Origin: Siphonodentalium dalli
Lineage: Eukaryota; Mollusca; Scaphopoda; Gadilida; Siphonodentaliidae
Length of the DNA: 64,000 nucleotides
Assembly: GCA_032622095.1 (NCBI GenBank)
Contig: CP136065.1
Location: forward strand, 115,609,195 to 115,673,194
Direction: 5' to 3'
Part shown: piece by piece, positions 47,474 through 59,962 of the stretch
Layout: each line of letters opens with the position of its first letter
How positions within the stretch are numbered: the first letter of the stretch is position 1
Translations under genes and position numbers: made by a program
Notes under the pieces: generated by a model
Told to the model about the DNA's origin: nothing
Seen by the model: the letters and a program-made list of their open reading frames with translations, nothing else
The model's database searches: none

Positions 47474-49400
47474 CCAGTTATTGAGTTATCAAAGAAAATA
47501 GTGCATTATTGATTTTATTCATAGTTTTCACTATTAACTGGGAGTGATTAGAGATTCTAGTTTTCCCATTGCTTTGGATCCTGTCATCTGTATGTTTTTG
47601 TGACTGCTTGATTGCTCATAATCCTGTAGAATATTCCTGAGATAGAATTGACATTACAGAGCAATGGCAGCTTGCCTCATAATCAAAAGACTGCTCACCA
47701 TTCATCATGCAACCAATAATTGATATAATTGATTTAATATTGTCAAATTAAGCTTTGGTGTTATTGACACTGTTATCTCAATTAAGCCTACCTGTCTTCC
47801 TGAAGCCATTGTTATACCTTGCTGTTCGTTAGTTCTCACTGTTTTTTGAACTCTTGCTAATTTGTCTTATTTTGAAATTTATTGGAAGACAAATTTTCTG
47901 GATAAACTTTTAACAGTTACAGATAAATTCTGCAGTTGTCCTCATCACGGACACACATTTTCAAAGCTCGCATAATGTATAAAGCCAATATATAACATTT
48001 TCTAGGGAAGAAAGTATTGAAATAGTTGCCATATGTCTATATTATAACATTATGTCTCTGAGTTGAAGGACTGTTGAGTTGAATTATGTTAAGAGTTTTG
48101 GATATTCCTTATGTTGATGTTGTCAAACTTTTATGCTACATGTACATAACAAGTTATGTGAATATATTTGATTTCATTTAATGATAAAAGTGCTTGCAAA
48201 TTTTGTTGCTTTAATGTAGACTGTGAGTCAACAATAGATATTGTAGCAGTCAAGTTAAAACAGGACATAATTTACTTGATATTCATTCGTCATTGGGAAC
48301 CAAGGAACAGATTCCATTTCCGAACAAAGACAACGCCTGTCCCCCCACTAGATAAAAACTAAAAGTCCACTGGCCTACTTCAACATGCTGAATTAAGGAC
48401 AACCAGTGGTTTTGTTACTGAAGAGATGAATGCCACAATTTGTGCAGGCATTTCAATAAGCAAGCAGCAATGTGGTTGGCTAACATTTAGCAATGCAAGA
48501 GTTGAATGGCCTGTCAATTGCACTATTAAACTGTTTAGTTACTTGGAACTGTTCTTGTTTGATTGCTATTTATGCCATATAATTTATAATTGTTTTCTGA
48601 TATTCTGCAGTGTAATAAACATTGACACGATTATATGTAGAAATGCAGCAATAGTTTATGCTGAAACCCATGACATTACCAGACATAACATTTGTCAGTT
48701 GGGAAATGGAATTACTTTTAAGTTTCTGCATGACCTGTAAAACGAGTGAAGCAATTATGTGTTTAGTTTTAACTTGACTGATATTGTAGTATGAGGATAT
48801 GTATAATAAATATTACTGTTTATTTAATTTATACCACCAGACAATAATTACACCAATACACTCCCATCCAGTGACTGGTGAACTGAATCATCTTAAAAAA
48901 AACTACCAATTTAATTACATAAAATGCAGTCTGTTTTCATTAGATATTGAGTTATCTTTACCCATTGTCATGTCCCAGGATATAACAGCAAAAACTGCAT
49001 TGACCTTAATTGATTTAAGAAATAACCTCTGTATTTTTTAAGTTTATGAAGTCATCGAGTTCGAAAATTAGTAGATTTTGCTTTACATTTAATGTTATAA
49101 CTTCATACATAAACATACCAAGAGATTATTTTCTTAAAATAAGTTATCCATTTTCATACCTATCCATTCTTAATTCATCACCGAATAAGTTCTTATCTGA
49201 ACATTTCCCACCAATGAATAAGAATCATTCTGCTCTTTTGTTATCTGTTTTTCTGTCTGTAGTCTGCTTTTATTACCTGATAACCCCTTCAAATGAATAA
49301 TAGACCATTCCACTGTATACTATTATAACTGGAGAATCCATTTAGTATAGAACGAGTTAATTCTGAAAAAACATGCAAGAGTCGCATCAGAATGAAGATA
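47474..49400. other. AT-rich DNA, no gene supported
   Basis: Several frames of 60-104 codons occur because stops are locally sparse. None has a domain or good splice context. Confidence 0.5.
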
Positions 49401-49599
49401 CTTTATTCACACATAATAAAATGTGGTATCCAGGACAGGTTCAGGTACAATATAATGCCTGTAAGGTGGTTTTGGTGTGCTCACTGATTTCATTTAGGTA
49501 TTGGCAATAGTTCCTATAAAAGAAGTAATGGAAAATATGGGTTGGATCCATGAAATTATCCCGAGTAATTAGTCCAGGAGATATTGGTCGACCTCGGCA

Positions 49600-49630
49600 C
49601 CACCCTCCCCCCCCCCCCCCCCCCCCCCCC
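49600..49630. repeat. Poly-C run
   Basis: A C homopolymer of about 24 preceded by CCACCCT. On the minus strand it yields a false Gly-rich peptide. Confidence 0.9.
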
Positions 49631-50327
49631 TGACTCAACTCCTCTAATTTTTTTCGGTTGTTAACAAGAAAAAAAAGTGGCCGCAGAGACTCCAGACAAG
49701 ATGACGTCCCATCATGGTGGCCATTTTTTTTTATATGCACCAGGTCTCTTTGATCGCCGTTATAGTAAAGATGATATCACATGCGGTCTTGTTGTCCGCT
49801 CGATTCATTATGCTAATATACAACCCTTACAAATTAGCCAAAAATACGACACCAGAATCCAAGATGGCCACCGAAATGTGAAAATATGCTATTTTTCTGA
49901 CGTTTCACCACCTTTCGTTTGTCTCTGTGGGAAAATATTGGCATCTTGGCGTGATGTTATACATTTATTGTATAGAAGAGTCATTGGCGAACATATGAGG
50001 ACCATAATATACATTCATTGTGGGATATTTTTGTTCGATATCATGTTTTCCCAAATGCCGGTATAATAGGTCAAAGCTGAATCTACGTTAATAACGCGAT
50101 GTAATGTTTGAATCAATGAATGTTATTGCTATCATAACAACACCCATGCATATATATGTGCAGGAGATACTCGAGCTAGGATTCCTCTTATACCTGAGTT
50201 GAGGAATATTCACCCAAATCCAAGATGGCACCAAAAGAGAATTCACTTTAAACTTAGTGTTCTCGCTTAGACTCTCATTTACTGAATACTGAGTTGGGCT
50301 TAATTTGGTGCACGACAAGTGCGTTAT

Positions 50328-50870
50328 TAGCTCCCCAGATCTAGAAACAGTCTCGGTGGAGCTATAGTCATCACTCCTCATCCATCTGTCTGCCATCAAC
50401 TTATTCTCCAGAATTGCAACTCCGAAATTGAGTCAAATGCATGGTACCCATATGACTTGGATTTAGATTTGTTCAATTTGGGGGCAGAGCCGTGGGGTTT
50501 AAGTTTTAACTCTTTTTATGTGTAGCCATACCATAGTAAGGTACACATAGTGTCAATGTCCGGATTGACCAATCGCCATTCATCCGTCTGTCTGTCCATC
50601 CATCCATAGACACTTTATGCATAACGAGATAACATTTTCTATCGATCGGAACCAAATTTTTTATATGAGTTTCTCAGCCCAAAATGAGATAAAATATGAA
50701 TATGGATCAGATTTGTTTTTAACAGAGTTATGGCCCTAAATAATTTTGGCATATTTTGAAGCCTTATTAAATTGGCAACTTCATTTATCATTGTTGTCTC
50801 CTCAAAAGATTGCTGAAATCCTTCCGACCTAATGCTATACTTTTCTACCATAAATTTCTACCAAGGCTTA
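50328..50870. repeat. Fragments of two dispersed repeat families
   Basis: 50328-50480 is a worn AGCTCACCTGAG-type piece (CAGTCTCGGTGGAGCTATAGTCATCACTCCTC). 50517-50870 is a different repeat starting TATGTGTAGCCATACC with a CCATTCATCCGTCTGTCTGTCC tract and an ACCAAATTTTTTATATGAG block. Confidence 0.55.
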
Positions 50871-51423
50871 AAATGTAGTGTAGATCCCCATCAACTAATT
50901 CAAAGTGAACTCAGTAGTCATTGGATTCGGTATGTAGTAATGAGTTCTCTGTGAATTACACATGACATCCGCAATAGATTAAGTTGACGCTTGAAGTTTA
51001 CATGTTTGTATAAATATTTATCGATATTTCTGCTGAAAAAATATATCACAATATATATTATATTATATTTTGATGGCAGTAATAATGAGATCATTAAATC
51101 TATTATAGGATAAAATGTGTCTTAAAAGATATTGCTCCCAGGTGGTAAAGCGATCATGTAGGTTGTTAATTCAGCTCTCTTTGGTGGGCCACACTTCCGA
51201 ATTTTGGGATGTCGCCCTGCGGCCAGCCCCCTTGGGGCGATGTCATGACGCCTGTCACATCAAACTTTGATTGTTCGTTGCTCCATTATCGCTAACACAT
51301 TGTATGTAATATTTAACACAAATAATTTCTTATCTGCGTGCATATATAAAACAATTGGACCGTCTTCACTACAACAAGTACCAAAAACAAGCGATACACA
51401 TGGATGATCAGTTGACTTATCAG

Positions 51424-51765
51424 TGATTAATACTTTCTGGCCCAGAACACAGTCAAAATTGCGTTATTATTACCACTTGATTTTAGAGTTATCCATCCTT
51501 GTCTGTTTGAATAGTATTTTGGTGTACATATCTCGAGCAGATTACAAAATTGAATGCAATTATTAGTACTCATCTCGAGAAAATAACAAATTTCAAAATC
51601 AATATCTAATAACTCTGAGCTTTGTTTGATGGGTTCCTCGACTCGAATCAAATATTTTTTACCCCCAAAGCCAAAGAAATAGTAATATAGGACCCTCTGA
51701 TCGGATTGTTGTTGTTGGAATCTGTTGAGATGGGGACCCTCTGATCGCATTGAGTACCTTTAATA
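51424..51765. mobile_element. GGTACTCAATSCGA-ended element, fragment
   Basis: It contains CCACTTGATTTTAGAGTTATCCATC, an AATCAAATATTTTTTACCCCCAAAGCCAAAGAAATAGTAAT-type block and ends GATCGCATTGAGTACCTTTA. The same blocks are at 52232-52640 and, inverted, at 61700-62325. Confidence 0.65.
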
Positions 51766-52231
51766 GCAATGATTAAAATTCACATATCATGGTTTGGAGC
51801 AATACAATTATATAACCAACATATTTATACGATATCATTTCGGTCACTTGACAAACCCTAACGAAGCCATGAAATATTTCATAATGATCCGTAAATCCGC
51901 ACGGTCTTCTTACTTCACTCATGGGCCGGGTTGCTGACGCGGCGTTCAGCATGCCTCTTACCATGAATTATATGATCAAACAATCAGAATGGTTAATATA
52001 TAAGAAATAGATAATATCGTGAAGAACGTTTGTATAATAATTTTCAATTAGCAGACGATATAATGGTACAGGGAACGTAAACCGAGCATTCGGAAATGCA
52101 AAGGACGGAATGTAAATCCGGGCGACGAGATATCTCGTTACCGGCATGCAACGTCATGACGTCGGGCGATGAGATATCTCGTCGCCGTCGTTCAATGAGT
52201 TAGCTCTTTGTTTGCTTTCTTCGGTCTACTT

Positions 52232-52640
52232 AAAGGTACTCAATCCGATTCGATGTTCCCCATCAGACAACAACGTTTTTTTGAATGCCGCTCCAGTTAT
52301 CAGAATCGATTAATTGCTCGAAAATAATGCTAACCACAGTCAACTATAGTATAAAATTGCCCAAAACATGATAACATTTTGTTCCACAAAATTTTGCCGG
52401 TTTGTCAAATATCTGACCCAAAAAAGCCACTTGATTTTAGAGTTACCCATCTTCATCCGCAATTTGGTTCCGAGACTGCCTTCTCGTTGCCCATTTACTG
52501 GGCCACAAACAATTATAGGTGGTGAAATAAATGGATTTCAAAAATTGATATCTGATCACTCTGACCTTTGATGGGTGGGTTCCTCGATTCGAATCAAATA
52601 TTATCGATCCCCGAATCCAAGGAAATAGTAATTTGCGAGT
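52232..52640. mobile_element. GGTACTCAATCCGA-ended element, second copy
   Basis: It starts AAAGGTACTCAATCCGATTCG, then GCTAACCACAGTCAACTATAGTATAAAATTGCC, CCACTTGATTTTAGAGTTACCC and a closing CGAATCAAATATTATCGATCCCCGAATCCAAGGAAATAGTAAT-type block. It is homologous to 51424-51765 and 61700-62325. Confidence 0.65.
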
Positions 52641-52641
52641 G

Positions 52642-53121
52642 TTAATTCGGATTATCCATCTTTAATTTTGAATCCCTGTTTAGTAAATTCATGTTATCGT
52701 TTCTTTTAAATTTTGCCGATTGCCTTTGTGTCATAATTGAAATTGCAACCAGTTGACAATGATCAGAATACTCACAGGGTAACTTAACACAAAAATAATT
52801 AACATCAGAAAATATATCTGTCTGAGGTGAAAATATATATATATAATCTACCACGCTAGCTCCATTGTACTGGCAACTGGTAAAATGTCCTAAATTGTCA
52901 ACCATGATACGACCGTTCAACATTCGGACACCACTTTTCATGTGAAATGAGAGTAACTGGTAATACCAAAAGAATTGACCTTCAAGACCATGTATATAAC
53001 CCTTTCTCGTGGTGTTTCTGTGTCCCGTAGCCGATGTGGTTCGGTCATGGATAAGATCGTTGCAGAGGCTGGCGTATACGTTCGAATCGCGGCATGGACG
53101 AAAATCGGAACCTATTTTCAA
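52642..53121 (-). pseudogene. Non-LTR retrotransposon endonuclease fragment
   Basis: A 159-codon minus-strand frame contains RMLNGRIMVDNLGHFTSC, YNGASVVDYIYIFS and a later EYSDHCQLV. This order (NGR, F-T-x-N-G-x-S-V-V-D-Y, S-D-H-C) matches the C-terminal part of the endonuclease/exonuclease/phosphatase-type domain of LINE retrotransposons, where the SDH histidine is catalytic. The N-terminal endonuclease motifs and the reverse transcriptase are absent, so this is a dead fragment. It is AT-shifted in codon use like its surroundings. Confidence 0.7.
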
Positions 53122-54676
53122 ACTTGTTCTGGTTTGAGGGAATGTGCCATTCCGATTTAAATATGGACATTACGATAAGAAATGAGAATTGTTCATGCTC
53201 ACCGAGTTAAGCACATATGAAGCAATGAACACTCATACTGAGTCTGTGTCGCCCTAACTCTGATATATAATATATGTATACATGTATAGCTATCTGTCAG
53301 TGTTATATATGCGTTTTATCATTGTCTCCCGCAACGTGGTCCAGCTTACTTCCAGTTCTGGCATTCAAATCATCACCTACTCGTTTCAATTTCACCAAAT
53401 ATATTTCCATCGATTTCTCTTTGATTCCCGGTAACTAGAATTTTTTGGAAGCAAGACTTGGCACTGAAATTCCACAAATACAGCTAACTGCCCAATCGAT
53501 TGAATTTTATATTTCTTACTAAAATAGAATACAATATCTACACGTCTGCCAGTTTGACAAGTTAGTTTAACTAACTCATACCCTGGAATATCGACGTCAT
53601 TCGTAGCTCAATGCCATGGTTCAACTATATAGTGTTAAGAACTCGTGGAAGTATATATTTGATACAAACCATACATATGATTAAACAAGAAAACCATAGT
53701 CAGAAATGGTAACGCCACCAAGATTATAGTATTACATGTACATATAAATAGAAATTACATAAAATACATAAAATATTTTGATAACAATTGCGTTTAAACA
53801 AGTAATCCTTCAAATTATTACTAACAAAGTAAATGACTGTGGGGTCACTCAACAGATTATAAAGACTTGGACATAGTATACTGTAAATACTAAAATTTAA
53901 ATGAAATAATTAAAAGATAAAATTAAGCAAGAAGTAAAAGTTAATTTCTCTTCTTTTTTTTTTTGGTTAAATAAAGCAATAATTTAAATGTAACATTTGG
54001 TTTAAAAAAAATGATTGACCGTGGCTCTTCCAATAATTGCGCGACTGACCTGGTCAATTGTTCTTAAGAAGTTGTTTTGAGAATTACTATGGAGGGAAAT
54101 AGTTATGGCTGTGGCTTCGCAAGTAATTAACTTGGTGACGTGATGTTAACAAATCTGAACTCCAGTTAACCAAGGACGCTTCATACCAAATATAAGGTGA
54201 ATTAATAATTCTTTAGAAGTTGTTTTAAGATTTACTATGGAGGGAAAGAATTGTGGTGCTGGCTTCGCAACTATTTGACCTCATTGTAACAAATATAAAT
54301 ATTAGTCACTCAGGCAATAGATGTATCTATTCTGTATATTAAGTTATTGGGTCTTACGTGTCTTGAGATGTCTAAATAGTTTTCGATGGACAGATCGCGC
54401 AAGGGACCCACGCCAATCTTCTCTGTTGGGATTCCAATTGTTGGCTCATTAAATATGCACATATGCTTAAGATACAGTCGCACGCTCCCGTAAGTCGGGT
54501 TTTGGATCCCAGTTAATGAAAATATCATTGAAATAATCAGTTTCCCCCAATAAACATCCATATATTGAATATACATGTTTTGGAGCAGAATTAGGCAGTC
54601 CATATTGGACGCCGTCATGGAATTTATTTTTGTTTTTTAATTTTCACACATAATTATTAGTTATGTGGATGTATTG
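53122..54676. other. No gene seen; one internal repeat
   Basis: Mostly AT-rich non-coding DNA. A block near 54069-54160 (GAAGTTGTTTTGAGAATTACTATGGAGGGAAA then TGGCTTCGCAA) recurs near 54215-54300. A 102-codon minus frame at 54310-54618 has no recognised similarity. Confidence 0.5.
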
Positions 54677-54680
54677 GTTA

Positions 54681-54807
54681 CAGTAATGCCCAAAGTAATT
54701 GACCACTTAACCACAGCAGAATTATGGGTATTTTTTCAGCATTTACAATCCTCAAATTACCCATTATTCTGCTGTGGTTAAGTGGTCAATTGCTTTGAAC
54801 ATTACTG
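54681..54807. mobile_element. TA-flanked full-length hairpin MITE
   Basis: A 127-bp, almost fully self-complementary element with ends CAGTAATGCCCAAAGTAATTG and CAGTAATGTTCAAAGCAATTG, stem block CCACAGCAGAAT, and TA on both sides. Confidence 0.88.
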
Positions 54808-54853
54808 TATGATGATTGAGTTATCATTAAACCTCAAATCCTTATATTGGTTA

Positions 54854-54982
54854 CAGTAATGCCCAAAGTAATTGACCCTTTAACCACAGCATAATTATGG
54901 GTAATTTTTCAGGATTTAGAATCATGAAAAAATACACACAATTTTGCTGTGGTTAAGTGATCAATTACTTTGGACATTACTG
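54854..54982. mobile_element. TA-flanked full-length hairpin MITE, second copy
   Basis: Same family and orientation as 54681-54807, about 46 bp downstream. The 5' flanks also match (TTGGTTA), so the pair may be a tandem duplication rather than two insertions. Confidence 0.88.
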
Positions 54983-55269
54983 TATGTAGATGGAGTTAAA
55001 CCTCACATCAGTGTGTTGGGGATTTGGACCTTGACTTGGGACCTTTGGTTTTTAACGCAACAAATGCGCGTACACCTTATACACAAATTTCTTATGTAAC
55101 CAGAGTTTTTCTTGGATAAGATGAGTTTGAAGCCTGCTTACATTTCAAAATGTTGTCAGTTTTGTATTGTCTGCAGTGGATCTCGACGCGTTGAAGCAAA
55201 AGTTACAAAAGATCAAATGTGTATGTGACGAGACTATAATACAAATGAAAAAATAAATTGAGGGAGGGG

Positions 55270-56215
55270 TGGGCGATACAGGGAACTAAGGGTTGAACCG
55301 ATATAAATTTGTAGAGCGATAACGACCAATGTTGACATATTATGCATATAAACTCTACTGTTGCAACAAGGCTATAAAATAGGGGGGTGTCAGAATCTTA
55401 GTCATCTCTATATAGTGCCAGAATAGTCATTTATGGAGTTCTATAAGATGTTGGGTTGGTTATATGGACTCGGAGAAAAAGGGGTTTGTACCGATGAACT
55501 GACATAAATTAGTGAATCGATGTTGCCATGTAATGCATCGTGACTGTACTAAAGCAGCAATTGTATAAAATTGGGGAGGGGTCTGAAATTATCTCTATAG
55601 TTGGCACCAGGATTATATAGAAAGGAATAGCAATTGATATACATATACGGTATACTATAGTAATACCATAGACATATAAGTACAAGTATCACGAGATAAA
55701 ATATTACGTAACATGACTATATACCGATGAAAGAAATAAATAAATTGGACCGGGATTAGAGGTTGGGTTGGTTATATGTGGATAATTGGATATGGAATTC
55801 ATACCGATGAAACGATACAAATTAGTGGAGCGATAAAGACTACACGGGGGAAATAGGGGTTGATACGATAGACCGAAATAAATTTGTCGAGTAGTAATGA
55901 CCAATGTTGACGTATAAAGTAACGCGACTACTGTCACACAATTATCAGGTAGAACCGGTCAAATATGACAGGGTACAGCACGTAATTATTTCTTAGATCG
56001 AAGAAATGATTTTTTTTTTTCGATGATAAAATTTAACACACGATTTCCCATTAAAATCGATTTATGTCTATAAAACTGTCATTTTTCAAAATTATGAGCT
56101 GAAAATTGGTGTGTAATACTACTATATTCTTAAAATGACAGAGTTCAGTGCGTAATTATGTTTTAGATGGAAGAAATTGAATTTGTTTTCGATAATAAAT
56201 TTACACTAATTACAG
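55270..56215. repeat. Degenerate tandem repeats of ~180-240 bp
   Basis: Blocks GATATAAATTTGTAGAGCGATAACGACCAATGTTGAC, ATTAGTGAATCGATGTTGCC and AAATTTGTCGAGTAGTAATGACCAATGTTGAC recur at 55300, 55500 and 55880. A second pair built on GTACAGCACGTAATTATTTCTTAGAT lies near 55973 and 56145. No gene. Confidence 0.55.
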
Positions 56216-56491
56216 CGTGGAGTGGACGGCCGGGTCATCGACTCAAGTAGACGCAGTTTGTAAACAAGCTTTTGTCAAATTGACAATAGCTATTTTGGTA
56301 AAACTAAACCCTTTTCGACCGGGACAGCAGATCCGAATAGTAGCTAGGATGTATTTAGATAGAATTATCAAAAGAATTTGACCGATCAGGGTACATTTTA
56401 AGAGAATCGAGTGGAGAAATCTTGGTGATAATTCCAGAAAATAAAGATAGAGGAGAATCACAATTAAACTTCCCACAATGCACTTCACTAA

Positions 56492-56948
56492 ACCAGGGGT
56501 TCCCAATGGGTTACACATTATTTTCAGTCTATCAGATTATTTATATTTTCTACAACAAGTGACTTTAAGTTTACAATTTCAGCCTGTCCTGACTATCGAT
56601 ACGATTTAACACATTTTCAAAAACGTATTATACACCGGTGGCGTTAACTTTACAATTTAAGCATCTACGTGATTCTATCGGTACGATTGAGTAAGGTACA
56701 AATAAAAATATCCAAAAATACACCAGGGGCTCCCAATGGGTGATATATTATTTTCAGGCTATCAGAGTATTTATATTTTCAACAACATATTATTACGCCG
56801 GTGACTTTAAGTTTACAATTTCAGCCTGTCCTGACCCTATGGATACGATTTATCATATTTTCAAAAACGTATTATACACCGATGCAGTTAACTTTACAAT
56901 TTCAGCATATACGTGATTCTATTGGTACGATTGAGTAAGGTACAAAAT
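56492..56948. repeat. 231-bp tandem duplication
   Basis: Two copies begin CCAGGGGTTCCCAATGGG (56492) and CCAGGGGCTCCCAATGGG (56723) and both run to GTACGATTGAGTAAGGTACAAA. They share several blocks such as TTTACAATTTCAGCCTGTCC. Confidence 0.88.
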
Positions 56949-57293
56949 AAATACATTCCCCCAGTCGACCATGAGTCTATACAAATCTGTACACCAGTGT
57001 ACACCACTTTGTGGCGGTAATGAAAAGAAATCATGGAGCAATTAAATATGCTATAGGGTAAAGCAGGGTAATATGGAGAATGTGGACACCCCATGATTCT
57101 GCCTGATTTGTTAAATGTTGTGCATTTTAATTTTCAAGCAGACTGCAATTCCCACTAATATAGGACAAGATATATACTCGTCAGTTAACAATTTTTTTTT
57201 AATATTTTACAGAATTATTAAAACTCCTGGAATACATGTTAGCAAGGTATTTTTTTTCTCTTCCGCATATCCTACATGAGTCATGACTCTTGA

Positions 57294-57466
57294 TCAGGGT
57301 GGAATTACCGCCAATATTGATCAATTAATCAATTTGCATCTTGTTTTATCATTTGCGAATGTGGACTGTCAGTGTCACGTCAGTCGTCACTCAGTGATCC
57401 GAAGTTAAACGACAAATGATAACACAAACTGCAAATTGATCATTATTGATGGTGGTCCCACCCTGG
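57294..57466. repeat. Foldback hairpin with ~60-bp arms
   Basis: The left arm TCAGGGTGGAATTACC...TTGATCAATTAATCAATTTGCA pairs with the right arm TGCAAATTGATCATTATTGATGGTGGTCCCACCCTGG; TATCATTTG and its complement extend the stem. No flanking duplication was identified. Confidence 0.75.
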
Positions 57467-57477
57467 TATTGGACATG

Positions 57478-58036
57478 CATGCAGGGGGGGGGGTGGAAAA
57501 AAAAAATCCGGCACGTATGCCGGGGTGGGTGGGTGGTCAAAGCCACCAACAAGCAATTTTTTCCGCAACTAAAAAAAAAATTCTGCTTGTTTTTTTTTAG
57601 TGTTTTGGCAATGAGTTGGGCTTCAAAACCACTTTGAGTGAGAGAAATAATGTAATTCTAACTGGTAAACTGACTGCAGGCAGTTATCGTGTTGTATTTT
57701 GTTGCAAATTTTGAAATCCAAGATGGCCGCTGGCAGCCATGTTTTTTTGGCCGAATGACCTCAAGATGACTCATTCCTATTTACATGTCCATGTTAACAT
57801 CCATGATAAATAGTATGCACAGAAATTCATATACAGCTGTTTACAGTGAATTGTCACCCGCAAATCTCTGTTTTAGTGTTAAAAGGGGGGGTGGGTGTCA
57901 AAAAATGGTCGAAAAAAACTGCCGTAAACGGAAAAAAATTTGGCGGTGGGGGTGGGTGGGTACAAAAAATGATCGAAAGGGAAAAAATGCCATACGTGCC
58001 TGAATTTTTTTTTTCGACCCCCCCCCCAGATGCACG
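57478..58036. mobile_element. G/C-run foldback element enclosing a TAGCTC-family piece
   Basis: The left end TGCAGGGGGGGGGGTGGAAAA continues GGCACGTATGCC; the right end is its imperfect complement (CATACGTGCCTGAATTTTTT, CGACCCCCCCCC). Between them 57712-57812 is an inverted fragment of the 155/164-bp unit (AAATCCAAGATGGCCGCTGGC). Confidence 0.65.
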
Positions 58037-58149
58037 TGGAAGAAATAACAACAAAATCATGCCTGGCTAACATGAAAAGCCTGGTCAATACTTTAAACAA
58101 TGGCGGTCAATATAAAGTTTTACTCCGCATAGATAATTCCACAATGAGG

Positions 58150-58211
58150 CACTAATCAAATGACGTGCCGTAGAAACTTCCACTAATCAAATGACGTGCC
58201 GTAGAAACTTC
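58150..58211. repeat. 31-bp direct tandem repeat, two copies
   Basis: The unit CACTAATCAAATGACGTGCC plus GTAGAAACTTC occurs twice without change. Confidence 0.9.
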
Positions 58212-58356
58212 ATATACTAATTTGCATGTAAGTGTAATTTCAAATGCCCCTTATCATCGTAGTATCAATGCTACTCTTAAAGGGTGGTATTATGATTTCA
58301 GAACTCTGCGAAGGTGTTACAATTGAAATTCCAAGTGTAAGATGTAGCACTTGAGT

Positions 58357-58660
58357 TTGTAGCTCACCTGAGAGGAAGTCTCCGGTGGAGCTATAGTCAT
58401 CACCCATTGTCCATCCATCCGTCCGTCATCAATTTTTTTAACATCTTTTCTAGATCCATATGACTGAATGGGTTCATATTTGGTGTGGATGGTCCGTAGG
58501 TGACTCACATTCAGATTTGTTCAAATGAGGTCACTGGGTCAAATAGTTGCGAAGCCAGGGCATTACCTCTTTCCCTTCATAGTAATTTTCAAAATGACTT
58601 CTCATGTACCATCTGGGTCCACTGTGGACGGAGCCAGGGACATAACTAAAAACTGTTGAT
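58357..58660. repeat. AGCTCACCTGAG-type dispersed repeat
   Basis: TAGCTCACCTGAGAGGAAGT, CTCCGGTGGAGCTATAGTC, a GTCCATCCATCCGTCCGTC tract, CATATTTGGTGTGGATGG and GGAGCCAGGGACATAACTAAAAAC. Homologous to 45211-45600. Confidence 0.75.
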
Positions 58661-59096
58661 TTTAACTCATTGCTCAATTTAACAACAACACAAAACGCAT
58701 TAAAAAACAATATCTTTGAATTTTTTTTGTTTATGAAATTTTATTTTCAATTTTCAAATTTAAAAAAAATAACCACATAACATCCGCAGTGGTACATCTT
58801 TCACATTCCTGATGCCACAATATTAATTGAGAAGTCATCTCTTTCACTAGCAATATAAGGCTTGTCTGCCTGCCATTTCTAATGACAGATAATGTTTATT
58901 TGTGTCATTCATTTCAATTTAAATTAGATTAATTCACATGTGCGCTGTTCTATGCAGTTGTCCAGGTATGTGTTTATATGGCTATTGATTACTATTCATC
59001 TGTGATAATGATGTGTCTTACATGTATTTATTATGCTGATGATTTCAAGGAACAATTATCTGAGGTGCCATATGTTAATAACTCTTCCCTTAATAT

Positions 59097-59555
59097 TTAG
59101 CTCAACTTTACTTTGTAAAGTTTGAGCTATTGCCATGGCTTGGTATCTGTCTTCTGTGTGTGTGATTCGTCAACAATTTCCTTTAGCATGGGCTACAGGT
59201 GGTACCTTTGGTCGGATCATTATAAAATTTGTCATAGCTGTTGACATTGACATGTAGATGAGAACGAGTCATTTTGGGGTCATTCGGAAAAAAACATGGC
59301 CGCCAGTGGCCATCTTGGATTTCAAAATTCAATCCATTAGCATGGGCTACAGGTCCTACTGTTCGTCTGATCATCATGAAATTTGTCATGGATGTTAATA
59401 TTGACATGTAGATGGGAACGAGTAATTTTGGGGTAAATCAGCCATAAAACATGGCCGCTGGCAGCCATCTTGGATTTTACTCTTTGCATGACTAAATTGT
59501 TTGGCATGGGCTACAGGTCATACTTTTGTTCGGATCATAATGAAATTTGTCACTT
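59097..59555. repeat. TAGCTCAACTT element with short array (about two to three units)
   Basis: Canonical start TAGCTCAACTTTACTTTG, inverted echo and CCATGG, then units with GATGAGAACGAGTC, GCCGCCAGTGGCCATCTTGG and GCCGCTGGCAGCCATCTTGG. It is truncated, with no TTGAGCTACAGTG end. Sequence beyond 59560 matches the dispersed repeat at 18195-18460. Confidence 0.85.
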
Positions 59556-59962
59556 CAACTTCTTTAATATACCATTTCAAATTACAAGATCAATTGATCT
59601 CATAGATTGGGATTTACATTTGATTCAAATAGGGGCAGAGATAGGAGATTTAACACTCCCGCGCCCAACCTATCTATGCTATGAATTTATGTTTGGTACT
59701 TGTATATAGATTCCTATATTACATGTAATAATTTTGATATATACTGGTATTATCAGTAAGGTTTTGATAACTTTCCAACAGATGAAGATCTAAACTCAGA
59801 TCTTGAAGTACCAGTTGTAATTTAGTTTGGTCCAGTTGGGAGGTATAATGGGCAATGATCTATTGGGGGAGGGGATGGATGTGCAGTTAGAAATTTGAAG
59901 GTGAACACTTGACGCCCTCCCACTGTTCAACAAAGACCCTCTACCTGTGCCCTTGCTTATTA

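Noticed and set aside
48426-49300. A cluster of plus-strand frames (104, 80 and 84 codons) as a gene
   Set aside because: Composition follows the AT-rich DNA (many Ile, Phe, Asn), with no domains and no convincing splice pattern linking them.
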